A stretch of DNA of 64,000 nucleotides from Myotis daubentonii (lineage: Eukaryota; Chordata; Mammalia; Chiroptera; Vespertilionidae), in NCBI RefSeq assembly GCF_963259705.1, contig NC_081842.1, positions 63,190,787 to 63,254,786 of the forward strand, written 5' to 3'. The notes under the pieces are model-generated. The model did not search any database, was not told the origin of the DNA, and saw only the letters and a list, made by a program, of their open reading frames with translations. Within the stretch, counting starts at the first letter, position 1. Each line of letters begins with the position of its first letter. Below, in pieces: positions 10,666-20,879 of the stretch. A program made the position numbers and the translations under genes.

Positions 10666-12377
10666 ACCAAAATGGATTTTTAAAAAGAGACAACGACATA
10701 ATGAAATTGTCCGCTTATACTTAAGTCAGAATGCCAGGATTAAAGAGGGTCAGTGTCATGGGCCCTTTAGTGACTAACAATGATCAGCACAAGGCAGTCC
10801 AGCAGAGAGAAGGCTTTTTCCTTCATGTGATTTTTTTTCTTTTGCTGTGTCATTATTGATAACATTTTATCACTCCTCAGGGAAGCAATCAATTCCATTT
10901 CTCTTGCTGCCCAGTTCGCTGCTGCAATTCTTAGGCTGACCTCTCACTCTTAAGCTTCTACTTTGCATTAGGACCTCTTCAGATAAACTTGCAAAATGTC
11001 TGGTGATCAGATCAGGAGGCTGGTTTCAAGCAGTCCATTTTTACCTCTATTGCTTCCCTTGTTGTGTCACCTTGGAGGAAACACTTAGGCCAGGTATGCA
11101 TGTAAGGTTTTTTACTTAAAAACCATGTCTCATGATAAATTCACATCCAGACAAAAGAAAGCAATTTTCCTAAGTGCTTTACTTAATTGGTTTTCATCCA
11201 CACATGAACCTCCGAGGCTGTACTTACATATACCATCATGCAATATTGCCTCAATAATTCTCAGCCTCTCAGGAAGGTACATGTCTCTGGTAATTTGTTT
11301 GTGGCTGCCAAGTTCATTCACTTGCTCTTTATTCCCTATACTCTATCTCTCTTAGGCAGACAGCAATGCATTGCTTATTGGGAATATGGACCAGCCCTCT
11401 AAAAGTAATACAGCAGCACTGTAAGTGCTCAGTTACCTGAATTTAGCACCCAAGTCTGAAAGTCTGGCAAGTAGAATGCTCCCTTGAGGTAGAAAATAAG
11501 TTTCCCACTTGAAGAAGTTACAAGGCCTTTAGGGTTGCAGACTGGGGAGAGGATCTGGGTGGGGAGATAACTTCTTTATTATTAGGCAATGTAATTTATT
11601 ATTATTAGTGTTGAGGGTGAGCCTTTGTTCATGGAAGGCAAGAAGAGCCTGTGAGAAATAAATATGGAATCCACTGTATGTTGTTTCTATACTTATGAAT
11701 GAGTTTAGTGCTAACTCTGCTTAGTCTGTCTAATGGGGGCAGATATATCCTCAAGGAGATAATAACCATAAGGAATGAAAAGAAACTTCAATTTTTTCAC
11801 CGTTGAAGTTTTTTTGAAAAACTTCCTTGGGTGAGAATTTTAATGGTTTTTCCATTTGTTCAAAGCAGTTTCTTTGTAAGCATTTGCCATCCAGGTGCGA
11901 GGATGTAGACTATCGTCAAACAGCAGAAGGAAACACAAACTCCTGTCATTGCTTCCTGCATGGCACCTCTCATAGTCAAATGAATGAAGTTTGTTGGCAA
12001 GAGCAGTGAATAGTGAGGTCTTCCTGAGGCAGAGGACAGAGGAAGAGACATCTGGTTTGTCAGCGATATTATAGCTCATTTTTTTCCATGTGATCAGAAA
12101 TGTATGAATTCAAATAGAGCAAATAAAATGTCCTATTTCCTTTTGTTCACTAGACTATGGGTTGTATGGAAAGGGATGTTTTCAGAGGGCAGTCAACTAA
12201 AATTCATATTGTTTCCAAAAGTGAGTGTTTCTAGGAAGGAGATTTTAAAAACTCCTCAAATATGCCCCCCCCCCCAAAAAAAAAGTATGTGGCCCAACAT
12301 TATGCTGCTATGTTTTAGTTCTCTCTTAAAAAAGCAAGAGAAATCTTGACTCAATTAATAGTAATAGTAAATATATA
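10666..12377. other. Unique non-coding interval
   Basis: No gene or clear transposon is visible. There are TTATTATTA runs near 11575-11605 and a short C-run then A-run at 12267-12283. Confidence 0.45.
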
Positions 12378-12638
12378 TCTATAACAATAAAAGGGTAGTA
12401 TGCTAATTAGACGAGACATCTTCCGCATATCCTTCCAGATGAATCCAGGGCTGGAGGGAAGCCAGCCCAGGTCCCATGTGCCTGTGGGCGGCCCTAGGGA
12501 AGCCAGCCTGGGCCCCAGGTGCCTGCTGGTGGCTGGAGAAGGGAATCCTGGGTCCCGGGTGCCGGCCAGAAGCTGATGCTAGCGGCTGGGAGAAAGAAGG
12601 CCTACTCTTGCATGAATTTTCATGCATTAAGCCTCTAG
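12378..12638 (+). mobile_element. Non-autonomous Helitron, first of a tandem group
   Basis: It starts with TCTATAACAATAAAAGGG after a host A and ends with hairpin TGCATGAATTTTCATGCA then AAGCCTCTAG. Two host-like bases (TA) separate it from the next element. The interior repeats a GGGAAGCCAGCC...CCCAGGTGCC motif. There is no transposase frame. Confidence 0.92.
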
Positions 12639-12640
12639 TA

Positions 12641-13394
12641 TCTAATCTAATAAAAGAGAAACATGCAAATTGACAGCACCTCCGCTAGGCCCCAAACCAC
12701 GCCCACCAGCCAATCAGAGCAACTATATGCAAATTAACCCAACCAAGATGGCAGCGGGCAGCCACAGAGCTGGAGCAAGCAGGAGGCTCTTTGTCCCAGC
12801 AATGGAGGAAGCCAAGCTTCCTGCCTGCCCTGGCTGGCTGTGGCCTCCCCTCAAGGCAACAAAGTTTCAATTATAGAAGATAAATAAATCCCAGATACCT
12901 GTTTCCAGCCAGCCTCCCCTGGGAGCTTGGGTGGCTGGGGACTGTGGCCAGCCTGCAAACAGCCATCAGCCCCTCACCCAGGATGGCCACAGCCTCATGG
13001 GGTGAGGGTTCCTGCTGGGGGGCTTGGCCAGCCTTCAAACAGCCATCAGCCCCTCACCCAGGCTGGCCAGGGACCCCAGTGGGAACACCCACCCTGAAGG
13101 GGCTGTGGCCAGCCTTCAAACATCCATCAGCCCCTCACCCAGGCTGGCCAGGGACCCCAGCAGGACCACCCTCCCTGAAGGGGGTGTGGCCATCCTGAAA
13201 ATGGCCCTGAACACCTCACGCAGGCTGGCCAGGCACTCCAACAGCAACCCCACCCTGAAGGGGGTGTGGCCAGTCTGAGAAAAGCCTTCATCCCCTCACC
13301 CAGGCTGGCCAGGCACCCCAGCAGGACCCCCAACCTGATCCGGGACACCCTTCAGGGAAAACTAGCTGGCCCCCACCCATGCACCAGGCCTCTA
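12641..13394 (+). mobile_element. Non-autonomous Helitron, second of the group, minisatellite-bearing
   Basis: The 5' end is TCTAATCTAATAAAAGAG. The 3' end GCACCAGGCCTCTA directly touches the next element and has lost the final G; the 3' hairpin is also decayed. The left interior contains CCAATCAGAGC, ATGCAAATTAAC and CAAGATGGCAG. It is related to the inverted copy at 50731-51304. The right half holds an 80-bp tandem array. Confidence 0.9.
12940..13345 (+). repeat. About 80-bp minisatellite, five units
   Basis: Units begin near 12940, 13024, 13104, 13184 and 13264 with GTGGCCAGCCTTCAAAC-like sequence and contain CCCCTCACCCAGGCTGGCC. The unit length is not a multiple of three. The near-identical peptides in two different frames here are therefore repeat artefacts, not a protein. 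Confidence 0.88.
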
Positions 13395-13477
13395 TCCTAT
13401 CTAATAAAAGGGTAATATGCAAATTGACCCTAATAGCAGAATGACTGGAAATGGCTGGTCACTATGACACACACTGA

Positions 13478-13491
13478 CCACCAGGGGGCAG
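13478..13491 (+). promoter_or_regulatory. Strong CTCF-like core motif (left of pair)
   Basis: CCACCAGGGGGCAG preceded by TGA fits the published CTCF matrix (CCACYAGRKGGCR) at every core position. It lies in a Helitron, facing a mirror copy 30 bp away. Confidence 0.6.
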
Positions 13492-13507
13492 ACATACAAT
13501 GCAGGAG

Positions 13508-13521
13508 CTGCCCCCTGGTGG
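13508..13521 (-). promoter_or_regulatory. Strong CTCF-like core motif (right of pair)
   Basis: This is the exact reverse complement of the left core. The pair points toward each other across 16 bp. Two zinc-finger arrays may not fit side by side, so one site could be used at a time. Confidence 0.55.
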
Positions 13522-13849
13522 TCAGTGCGCTCCCACAGGGGGAGCTCTGTTCAGCTACAAGCCAGGCTGACGGCTGCCTGTACAGCGGTAGAGGTGGGAG
13601 CCTTTCCCACCTCCTCAGCAGTGCTAAGGATGTCCGACTGCAGCTTAGGCCTACACCCCGCTGGCAAGTGGACATCCCACAAGGGCTCCCGGGCTGCCAG
13701 AGGGATGTCTGACTGCCAGCTTAGGCCCCAGGGGATTGGGCCTAAGCCAGCATATGGACATCCCCCTAAGGGGTCCCAGACTGCGAGAGGGCACAGGCCG
13801 GGCTGAGGGACCCCCCAAGTGGACAAATTTTTGTGCACTGGGCCTCTAG

Positions 13850-14590
13850 TCTATACTAATAAAAGGATAATATGCTAATTAGACTGGATAGACCAGACAT
13901 TTTCCAGTCATCCTTCTGGACAAAGCCGTGGTGGCAGGGACCAAGGCAGAGTGATTAGAGGCAATCAGGCCAGCAGGGGAGAATGGTTAGGGATGATCAG
14001 GCCAGCAGTAGAGAGTGGTTAGGGCAGCCGTGGGCAAACTACGGCCCGCGGGCCGGATCCAGCCCGTTTGAAATGAATAAAACTATTGAAAAAAAAAGAC
14101 CGTACCCTTTTATGTAATGATGTTTACTTTGAATTTATATTAGTTCACACAAACACTCCATCCATGCTTTTGTTCCGGCCCTCCAGTCCAGTTTAAGAAC
14201 CCATTGTGGCCCTCGAGTCAAAAAGTTTGCCCACTCCTGGGTTAGGGCATCAGGCAGGCAGGCAGAGGTGGTTAGGGGTGATCAGGCAGGCAGGAAGATG
14301 GGTTAGGGGCAATCAGGCAGGCAGGCAGAAGTGCTTAGAGGTGATCAGGCACACAGGCAGAGGCAGTAAGGGGCGATCAGGCAGGCAGGCAGAGTAGTTA
14401 GGGATGAACAGTCAGGCAGACAGGTGAGCAATTAGGAACCAGTGGTCCCAGATTGCAAGAGGAATGTCTGACTGCCAGTTAAGGCCCGGCAGTCGGACAT
14501 CCCCCGAGGAGTTCCAGACTGGAGAATTGCAGAGGGTGCAGGCTGAATGAGGGACCCCCCCCCCATGCATGAATTCTGTGCACTGGGCTA
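13850..14590 (+). mobile_element. Non-autonomous Helitron, fourth of the group, hosting a hAT element
   Basis: The 5' end TCTATACTAATAAAAGG starts immediately after the previous CTAG. The 3' hairpin ATGCATGAATTCTGTGCAC is followed by a decayed GGGCTAT. The interior is built from degenerate units of about 35 bp with GTTAGGG, GATCAGGC and AGGCAGGCAG words (13925-14420). A 216-bp hAT element sits inside. Confidence 0.88.
14025..14240. mobile_element. Non-autonomous hAT element (MITE), 216 bp
   Basis: Terminal inverted repeats CAGCCGTGGGCAAACT and, on the other strand, CAGGAGTGGGCAAACT agree at 14 of 16 positions. The 8-bp direct repeat GGTTAGGG flanks it exactly (14017-14024, 14241-14248), the hAT target-site length. 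The interior has CGGCCCGCGGGCCGG and no transposase. It postdates the Helitron that contains it. Confidence 0.93.
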
Positions 14591-15224
14591 TGTATATATA
14601 ATTTTCTATGCTCTAATATTTTTGAATGATCTTTAAGTATCACATTTTGTGCAAATGTTCAATATTTATCTTCAACTCCCAGTTTTACCTATTTTGGTCA
14701 ACTAACAGTATCACAAAGTGCCTTCTGATTCTGACTTCATCCTGCAACATTGAGTGGAATCACTTGGTATCTATGCCCCAGTTAGTTTGGTGGTCCCCTT
14801 GATTATACCTTGGTTAATATCTATGATCTCTTTATTTCTGATAGGGGATATTGGAAAGAGCTCATTGGCACCTGTCAAATGTTGAGCTCAAAAGCTGATT
14901 GATGAGTCTATTCTTATGACTAATGGAATTAAAGTGAAGGTATATTTATTTGAAAAATAAAAAGATACAGTGACTTTTTCTGGAATGGATAGGATGAGCA
15001 TTATCTTGTACATGCTTCAAAAGGAGAGGTAAACTTGATAGGTAAGCCAATGAGTTATGATTAAAATTGAACTTGTGCATTTCCATGACAGCAAAATACT
15101 GAAACACATGTCAGTACTGAAACACCTAAACAAATAAGTGAAACACGTTTCTGGAAAATGAAATGCCTTTATTAAATAAGTAGAACATTTTTCTCTCTAA
15201 AGAAATGGCTGATGAAACATAACT
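14591..15224. other. Unique AT-rich interval
   Basis: No gene is visible. A short local repeat of CTGAAACAC occurs at about 15100-15145. Confidence 0.45.
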
Positions 15225-15237
15225 TAGATGGAGTTTT

Positions 15238-15453
15238 TTTTAAATATATTTTATTGATTTTTTACAGAGAGGAAGGGAGAGGGATAGAGAGTTACAAACA
15301 TCGATTAGAGAGAACCACCGATCAGCCACCTCCTGCACACCCCCCACTGGGGATGTGCCCGCAACCAAGGTACATGCCCTTGACTGGAATTGAACCTGGG
15401 ACCCTCCAGTCCACAGGCCAACGCTCTATCCACTGAGCCAAACCGGTTAGGGC
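15238..15453 (-). mobile_element. VES SINE
   Basis: Near-complete antisense VES copy with both box motifs. Perfect 13-bp target duplications TAGATGGAGTTTT lie at 15225-15237 and 15454-15466. Confidence 0.97.
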
Positions 15454-15466
15454 TAGATGGAGTTTT

Positions 15467-15973
15467 AAAAGAGATTGATAAATATAATATAAATTTTAAA
15501 AACTTAATTAAAATATAAATTAAATATAAATGATAATTAAATTACTTCCAATTAGATATTAATAAAAAATAATTCCATCATTATTTTTACCTCAGAGGAA
15601 ATAAATTTCTACTTTACTTTAAGGAAGGGGCAAACCATCTATTCATTCTAAGGTCACATAATAATCACTCTATAAGTGAGAATGTTAAAGGAAGAAACAA
15701 TCTGTGCATCTATTAAAAAAATAGTATGGCTACACAAGAAATGGTAGTTTATGCTAGAAAATCCTGAATGCAGTAGGGAGTCACTTTGAAGGTTCAGAAG
15801 ATTCTTCTAACACCTAAGGGGTTTTTAAGAAAATGTTGAGTTCAAACGAGGCCTTGGGAGAATATAATTTGAACCATAAGATAGAAATATAATCAGGAGA
15901 AATGGCTGGAATTGGATCTCAAAATACTCTTTTAACAGAAACTCTTTTCATAGACATTCAGAAGCCAATGGAT
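15467..15973. other. Unique AT-rich interval
   Basis: No gene or clear repeat is visible; there are dense AAATATAAAT runs at 15480-15550. Confidence 0.45.
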
Positions 15974-16172
15974 AGCCCTAGCCAGTTGGTTGGAGCATCG
16001 TCCTGTGCACCAAAAGGTGAGAGGTTTGATTACCAGTCAGGTCACATTCCTAGGTTGCAGGTTCAATCCCAAGTTAGGGCACATACAGGAGGCCATAGGT
16101 GGATGTTTCTCTCACATTGATGTTTTTCTTTCACCCTTCTTCTCTCTCTAGAATTAAATTTAAAAACATAAA
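15974..16172 (+). mobile_element. Older bat tRNA-derived SINE
   Basis: CCCTAGCCAGTTGGTTGGAG begins the tRNA-like head, GAGGTTTGATTACC is a decayed B box, and a pyrimidine-rich stretch ends in AATTAAATTTAAAAAC. It diverges more than the VES copies. Confidence 0.82.
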
Positions 16173-16624
16173 ATATATGCCAATCGATAAGTTTGAGACT
16201 TATATAATCAGAGATATAATTAAGGAAATGTAGCTGAAAATTTTGTGCAAGTCTAATGAAAAAACAGGGAGAATAGTTATTGAACGATTAAAATAACCTA
16301 GGTGATATATCATGGATCTTGGTAATTGACTTGAGAGTGCTATATTAGTGAGGGACTTCAGGATGATGGAAACATTGAAACTGATGAAATGGAGGGAGAA
16401 AAGAGAAGAAAAGATGTCAAGGATGACTCTCTGGCCACAATCTTGAGTGGTGGGTGGTTGGTAGTAGCAAACTTCTCATAGCAAATATATGAGCAAAGCT
16501 ATGAGAGGCGATTCATTCATTTGGCCTATACTGCACATGTAGACATCATATCATATACATGCAAATATTCCCAGAAAGCTGGTTGATAGTTGTTACTTTA
16601 AGTTAACACATAGCACTTTTTTGT

Positions 16625-16876
16625 TGTTGTTAATCCTCACCTGAGGGTATTTTTCCATTGAATTTTAGAGAGCATGGAAGGGATGGGGAGAGACACAGAG
16701 AGAAAAAAAAATCAGTGTGAGAGCGAGACATCAATTGGTTGCCTCCCACATGAGCCCCAACCCGGGGCCGGGGATTGAGCCTGCAACCGAGGTTATGTGC
16801 CCTTCACCAGAATCAAACTGGCACCCTTCAGTCCACAGGCCAACATTCTATCCACTGAGCCAAACCAGCTATGGCA
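16625..16876 (-). mobile_element. Older bat tRNA-derived SINE
   Basis: Antisense copy with CCATTGAATTTTAGAGAGC at the tail side, then GAATCAAACTGGC and CCACTGAGCCAAACC at the tRNA side. Short GCACTTTT repeats on both sides may be the target duplication. Confidence 0.85.
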
Positions 16877-17074
16877 CTTTTATTTAACATTTCTAATACC
16901 TATGCAGATAGCGACCATCAACACACTTTCACAAATAGAATCTTATGTAACATTTTCTAGAACCATTTCCCAAAGTCTCTTATATGTTTTCTTTTTGAAC
17001 AATTTAAAAAATATTTTCAAGTTTTTTCAAAGATTTTTCAAGTTTAAATAAGCTTCACAACAAGTAGAGACTTT

Positions 17075-17086
17075 TTGTTGTTGTTT

Positions 17087-17141
<55 letters not shown>

Positions 17142-17256
17142 TAATTTGCTACTCCACCCATTCTTGCATTTATTGGTGCCCTGGTGGAGGATGGAATACA
17201 CAGTCTTGATGTACTGGGGCAACACTCTAATCAACTGAACTACCCAACAAGGGCTA
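17075..17256 (-). mobile_element. Degenerate SINE with (GA)n expansion
   Basis: A GA run of about 25 units (17088-17138) replaces the usual GAGAGAGGAAGG part. The distal part ends in AATCAACTGAACTACCCAAC and AAGGGC, recognisable as a decayed tRNA-related head. Confidence 0.7.
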
Positions 17257-17320
17257 AATATAAAATTTTAAAAGTCTGGAGAAAAATTAAGAAATCACCT
17301 AATTTAAAGCTTTATTTTGA

Positions 17321-17554
17321 GCCCAGCCAGTGTGGATCAGTGGTTGAGCATTGACTCGTGAACCAAGGGGCCACAGGATTGATTCCCAGTCAGGACACAT
17401 GCCAGGGTAGGTTGCAGGCTCCATCCCTAGTAGGGGGTGTATAGGAGGCATCTGATCACTATTTCTCTTTCATCAATGTTTCTACCTCTCTATCCCTCTT
17501 CCTTCCACTCTCTCTCTAAAAATCAATAAAAACATATATATTTTTTTAAAAAAA
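17321..17554 (+). mobile_element. tRNA-derived bat SINE, older subfamily
   Basis: The head GCCCAGCCAGTGTGGATCAG and GATTGATTCCCAGTCAGG B-box area are followed by a CTCTATCCCTCTTCC stretch and an A-rich tail. Perfect 11-bp duplications CTTTATTTTGA are at 17310-17320 and 17555-17565. Confidence 0.92.
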
Positions 17555-17565
17555 CTTTATTTTGA

Positions 17566-18929
17566 ATTTGTGGAAACTGAGGCCTAGAGAAGTAAAGAAA
17601 ATAAAATGCCTACAATTGCTTAGTGACAGAAATTAACTACTGGCTTCTAACGTCAAGCCTTGTGTCCGTTCCTCAGTACATTTATTGGATTTAACCATAC
17701 ACAACTATAACTTTTATAGATGAAAAAGTTTAGAACATTGGAAATTAAAAATTAATAACAAAACACTTAATGCAGAATAAAATATATGATGACTTAAACA
17801 GCAGTCTGGAATTACTCTATTAAGAACTGGTTCATCCACATATTTACTTAGAGAATAAGTTCAGTGACAAGTGATGGAGAAAAATTAAAATCTTTATTAG
17901 AAATCTGGAAAAACAATAACTACATTGACGGCACATTTATTTGGAGCACAGTGAGCCAGATGGTGTTTTAAACACACAAAAGCTTGAATCAATGGATTCT
18001 GACATCAAAACTGAAAGTTGGGGCCAGAGGCTGAAGGTTTAGGTGCCAAATAGTTGTGTCTTGATAGTCAAGACACAAATTTTACATTTTCCCAATGAAA
18101 GATTTATTCTCTTGATCTATAGGAGTATAGAAGTAGTACTTGCTTCTGTGTACAGAGTTCGGAAGAAGTAAGTTTATTAGTTATTTGTATGAAAATAATA
18201 CAATAATTAATAAACTCTATTTCCCATACAACTTAAACCTACTTTTACTACACCTTGTAAACAATACATCTGTATGGTAGTGTCTGTATTTTATACATGG
18301 TTGCTTTAGAGAGAAAGAGAGAAGGTGAAAGAGAGAGAGAGAGGAAGGGAGAGAGAAATATGATTGAGGATGAGCTACTAAGAGAGAAGCTTGGTTTTCT
18401 TACATATACATAAGAAAAAGAAAACATTCTGTTTATTTAGCCATTTAATGAGCATTTATTATGTTCTTAGTCTGTAAATTGCTCTTTTATTTAATCCTAA
18501 AAGAAAGAAAGAAACAAAATTAAGTAAAACAAAACAAAACCTGAGAGATATATGCTGATATTGCAAATTAGGAGAGTAAGTCCCAGAAAGAAGTGAAGGG
18601 CACAACTTCATATGTCAGTGTAGGACAGAGGTTTTCTGTCATAATTCCTTTCCACTGAGTCATGTTTCAATAGAATTGTCAGATTTTTTCAAAGAGAATA
18701 GACTATGTTGTAGTCAAACACAGTATAAACCAGTAGGGAGCCACAGGGCAGTAGGAGCATAGCCTGGGGCTGACTAAAGAGAATAACCATGTAAGGGTTT
18801 GTTATAAGGCTTTAGAAGGGTCCTGTCACAACTCCCTCAACAGAAGATGTGATGCTGCTTTCACTCTTTGAGAAAGTTTGGATTTCTCTTATAATTTCCC
18901 ATGGCACAGGGGCACAAGAGTTACCCTGG
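17566..18929. other. Unique interval with a GA-rich patch
   Basis: No gene is visible. 18306-18358 is rich in GAGAGA and may be the relic of a SINE tail. A run of AAACAAAACAAAACC lies at about 18527-18541. Confidence 0.45.
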
Positions 18930-19090
18930 GTAGGGAATAGAAGACCAGGTTATTAGTCTTGTCTGTGTTAGTAATAAGCTGTGTGACCCAGGACATATCT
19001 TTTCATCTCTTTGAGACTTGGTTTCTTCATCAAAGAGATTGGACTGAAGGAGTTTTATGGTCCCCACGAGCTCTAAAATGTGAAGAGTTC
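18930..19090 (+). mobile_element. MIR SINE fossil
   Basis: AGCTGTGTGACCCAGGACAT, TTGGTTTCTTCATC, then GGACTGAAGGAG and GAGCTCTAAAATGTG follow the MIR 3' core. Confidence 0.82.
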
Positions 19091-19107
19091 AAGAACAAGA
19101 ATATATA

Positions 19108-19235
19108 GTGTATCCCCCCAAAATGTATACACACTTTAACAACTGACAGCTCGATTTTGAAAACGAATGTATTTCAATGAAAAAATGCCTTTATAATTAT
19201 TCAAAGTATGTGTATACATTTCTTGGGATACCCCA
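19108..19235. mobile_element. Small TIR element (mariner-like MITE)
   Basis: The left end TATCCCCCCAAAATGTATAC and the right end, read on the opposite strand, TATCCCAAGAAATGTATACA are imperfect inverted repeats. TA dinucleotides lie just outside. At about 128 bp with no coding part it fits a Tc1/mariner-type MITE. The family is not named. Confidence 0.72.
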
Positions 19236-19399
19236 TATTCTCCTTGATAAATTTTTTCAAGTCTTTGCTGACTGCAAAGTAGATGATGATAGTGAGTGTT
19301 TTGCCATTCTCTGTGGCTGCCTAGTATCTGCCCATGTGCATGCATGCAGATTCCCACCCCCTTCCTAATGAATTGAGTTGCCTATTAAATTAAACTATA

Positions 19400-19470
19400 G
19401 ATTCCCTGGCTCCACCCACCTCCAGCGTTGCTGGTTCAGCAGATCCAGCATAGGGCACAGAAATGTGTAT
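19400..19470 (+). mobile_element. Probable MER5-type fragment
   Basis: ATTCCCTGGCTCCACCCACC, GGTTCAGCAGATCC and CACAGAAATGTGTATTTC resemble MER5A internal words. A CTCCCT-type run follows at 19476-19502. The call is tentative. Confidence 0.4.
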
Positions 19471-19968
19471 TTCTCCCTCTTCCTCTCCCTCTCCCTCTCC
19501 CTCTGTGTCTCAATAACAAGTAGGCTCCTCCCACTACTGGAGAGGAATACAGTGTAAACTGGCTTTCCTTCTATAACTGGGGCATAAGCATAGGAATTGC
19601 ATTTTGACAACCAAATGTCCAGTGGTCAATGACTGTGCTTTTGGATCAGACAATTCTGAGAAGCAAGTGGTTCAAGTTCTCTTTCTCTTCAGGTAAGGCT
19701 TCTTTCTACATGAGATCCAAGATTCAATTTTGGGTCATTTTTTTCCAGGCAACCTCAAACCTAGCTTTTCAGTGCTATCATTCAATGTGTGAGCTACTGC
19801 ATTTACTTTTAATTAACACCACATCTTGTTCTTTATGGTTTTCTTCAAGTTTCATCACCTATTTTTTTTTTAGATCACTTGAACATTTACACACTCACAA
19901 TTTGTATAATATCTCTCTCTTTCTCTCTTGATAGTCATATGCTAATACTTAATTTTATCCTGTTTTTT

Positions 19969-20204
19969 TTTAATTGATGGCATTTAAAAAATATATATAT
20001 TTTATTGATTTTTCACAGAGAGGAAAGGAGAGGGATAGAGAGTTAGAAACATGGATGAGAGAGAAACATCGATCAGCTGCCTCTTGCACACCTCCTACTG
20101 GGTATGTGCCCACAACCAAGGTAGATGCCCTTGACTAGATTCAAACCTGGGACCCTTCGGTCTGCAGGCTGATGCTCTATCCACCGAGCCAAACAAGTTA
20201 GGGC
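19969..20204 (-). mobile_element. VES SINE
   Basis: Antisense copy with the TTTTATTGATTTTTCACAGAG tail end and CCACCGAGCCAAAC head. The 14-bp target duplications TTATCCTGTTTTTT are at 19955-19968 and 20205-20218. Confidence 0.95.
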
Positions 20205-20218
20205 TTATCCTGTTTTTT

Positions 20219-20870
20219 AACTGAAAGTATTGAGGTGACATTGGTTAATAAAATTATATAGGTTTCAAGTTTATAATTATACTAGAGGCCCGATGCATGA
20301 AATTCATGCAAGGGCTAGGCCCTCGCAGCCGCAGTGGCTTGCCTTGGCCCTCGCAGCCCTGGCTTCATCTGGAAGGTCGTCTGGAAGGACATCTGGAAGG
20401 TCATTCAGCTGTCTGGTCTAATTATCATATTATGATTTTACTATTATAGATAATACATTATCTCTTCATTGTATTGTGTGTTCACCAACCCAAGTTAAAT
20501 CTCCTTCCATCACTATTTATTCCCCCTATACCCTCTTCCACTTCCCCTCACCACCCCCCTTTCCATTTCCCTCTGGTAATCACCATACTTATGTTTTGTT
20601 TTATTTTTTTTCTTAATCCCTTTCTCTTTTTCACACATCCCCCACGCCTGTCTGTCTGTTCTCTTTTTGTCTGTTAGTCTGATTCTATTTCACTTGTGGA
20701 TCCATTTTGTTCATTAGATTCTACATAAGAATGAAATCATATGGCATTTGTCTTTTTCTGACTGGCTTATTTCACTTAGCATAATGCTCTCTAGGTCCAT
20801 TCATGCATGCTGTTACAAAGGGTAAAATGTCCTTGTTTTTTATGGCTTAGTAGTATTTTATTGTGATGTG
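20219..20870 (-). mobile_element. LINE-1 3' end, split by a Helitron
   Basis: GAGGTGACATTGGTTAATAA at the left, then after the Helitron TGTGTTCACCAACCCAAG, CTGGCTTATTTCACTTAGCA, GTCCATTCATGC and GGCTTAGTAGTATTTTATTG. These are reverse complements of common L1 3' words (TGCTAAGTGAAATAAG). It is 5' truncated and old. Confidence 0.75.
20282..20450 (-). mobile_element. Short non-autonomous Helitron (169 bp)
   Basis: It starts after an A with CTAGAGGCCCG and hairpin ATGCATGAAATTCATGCA. It ends at TACTATTATAGA, a worn complement of the TCCTATA end, followed by T. Three GGAAGGTC/AC-like units fill the middle. The uninterrupted L1 copy at 290-415 shows where it entered. Confidence 0.88.
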
Positions 20871-20879
20871 GTTTCTTCT

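Larger units (their letters stand above)
13395..13849 (+). mobile_element. Non-autonomous Helitron, third of the group, paired CTCF-like motifs
   Basis: The 5' end TCCTATCTAATAAAAGGG is canonical. The 3' end has the weak hairpin GGACAAATTTTTGTGCAC then GGGCCTCTAG. It starts on the base after the previous element and ends on the base before the next. Near the 5' end is a perfect 18-bp inverted repeat (13474-13491 and 13508-13525) around a 16-bp loop. Related copies are at 3654, 30739 and 50265. Confidence 0.94.

Noticed and set aside
12944..13278. Two overlapping frames sharing a near-identical N-terminal peptide
   Set aside because: The shared peptide comes from 80-bp tandem units in two different frames; a unit length not divisible by three argues against coding selection.
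12940..13345. Regularly spaced repeats resembling a CRISPR array
   Set aside because: Units are contiguous 80-bp minisatellite copies with no unique spacers, in a mammalian Helitron.
12378..14590. Helitron group as one rolling-circle concatemer
   Set aside because: The four elements have different interiors and degrees of decay, which fits successive insertions better than a single read-through event.
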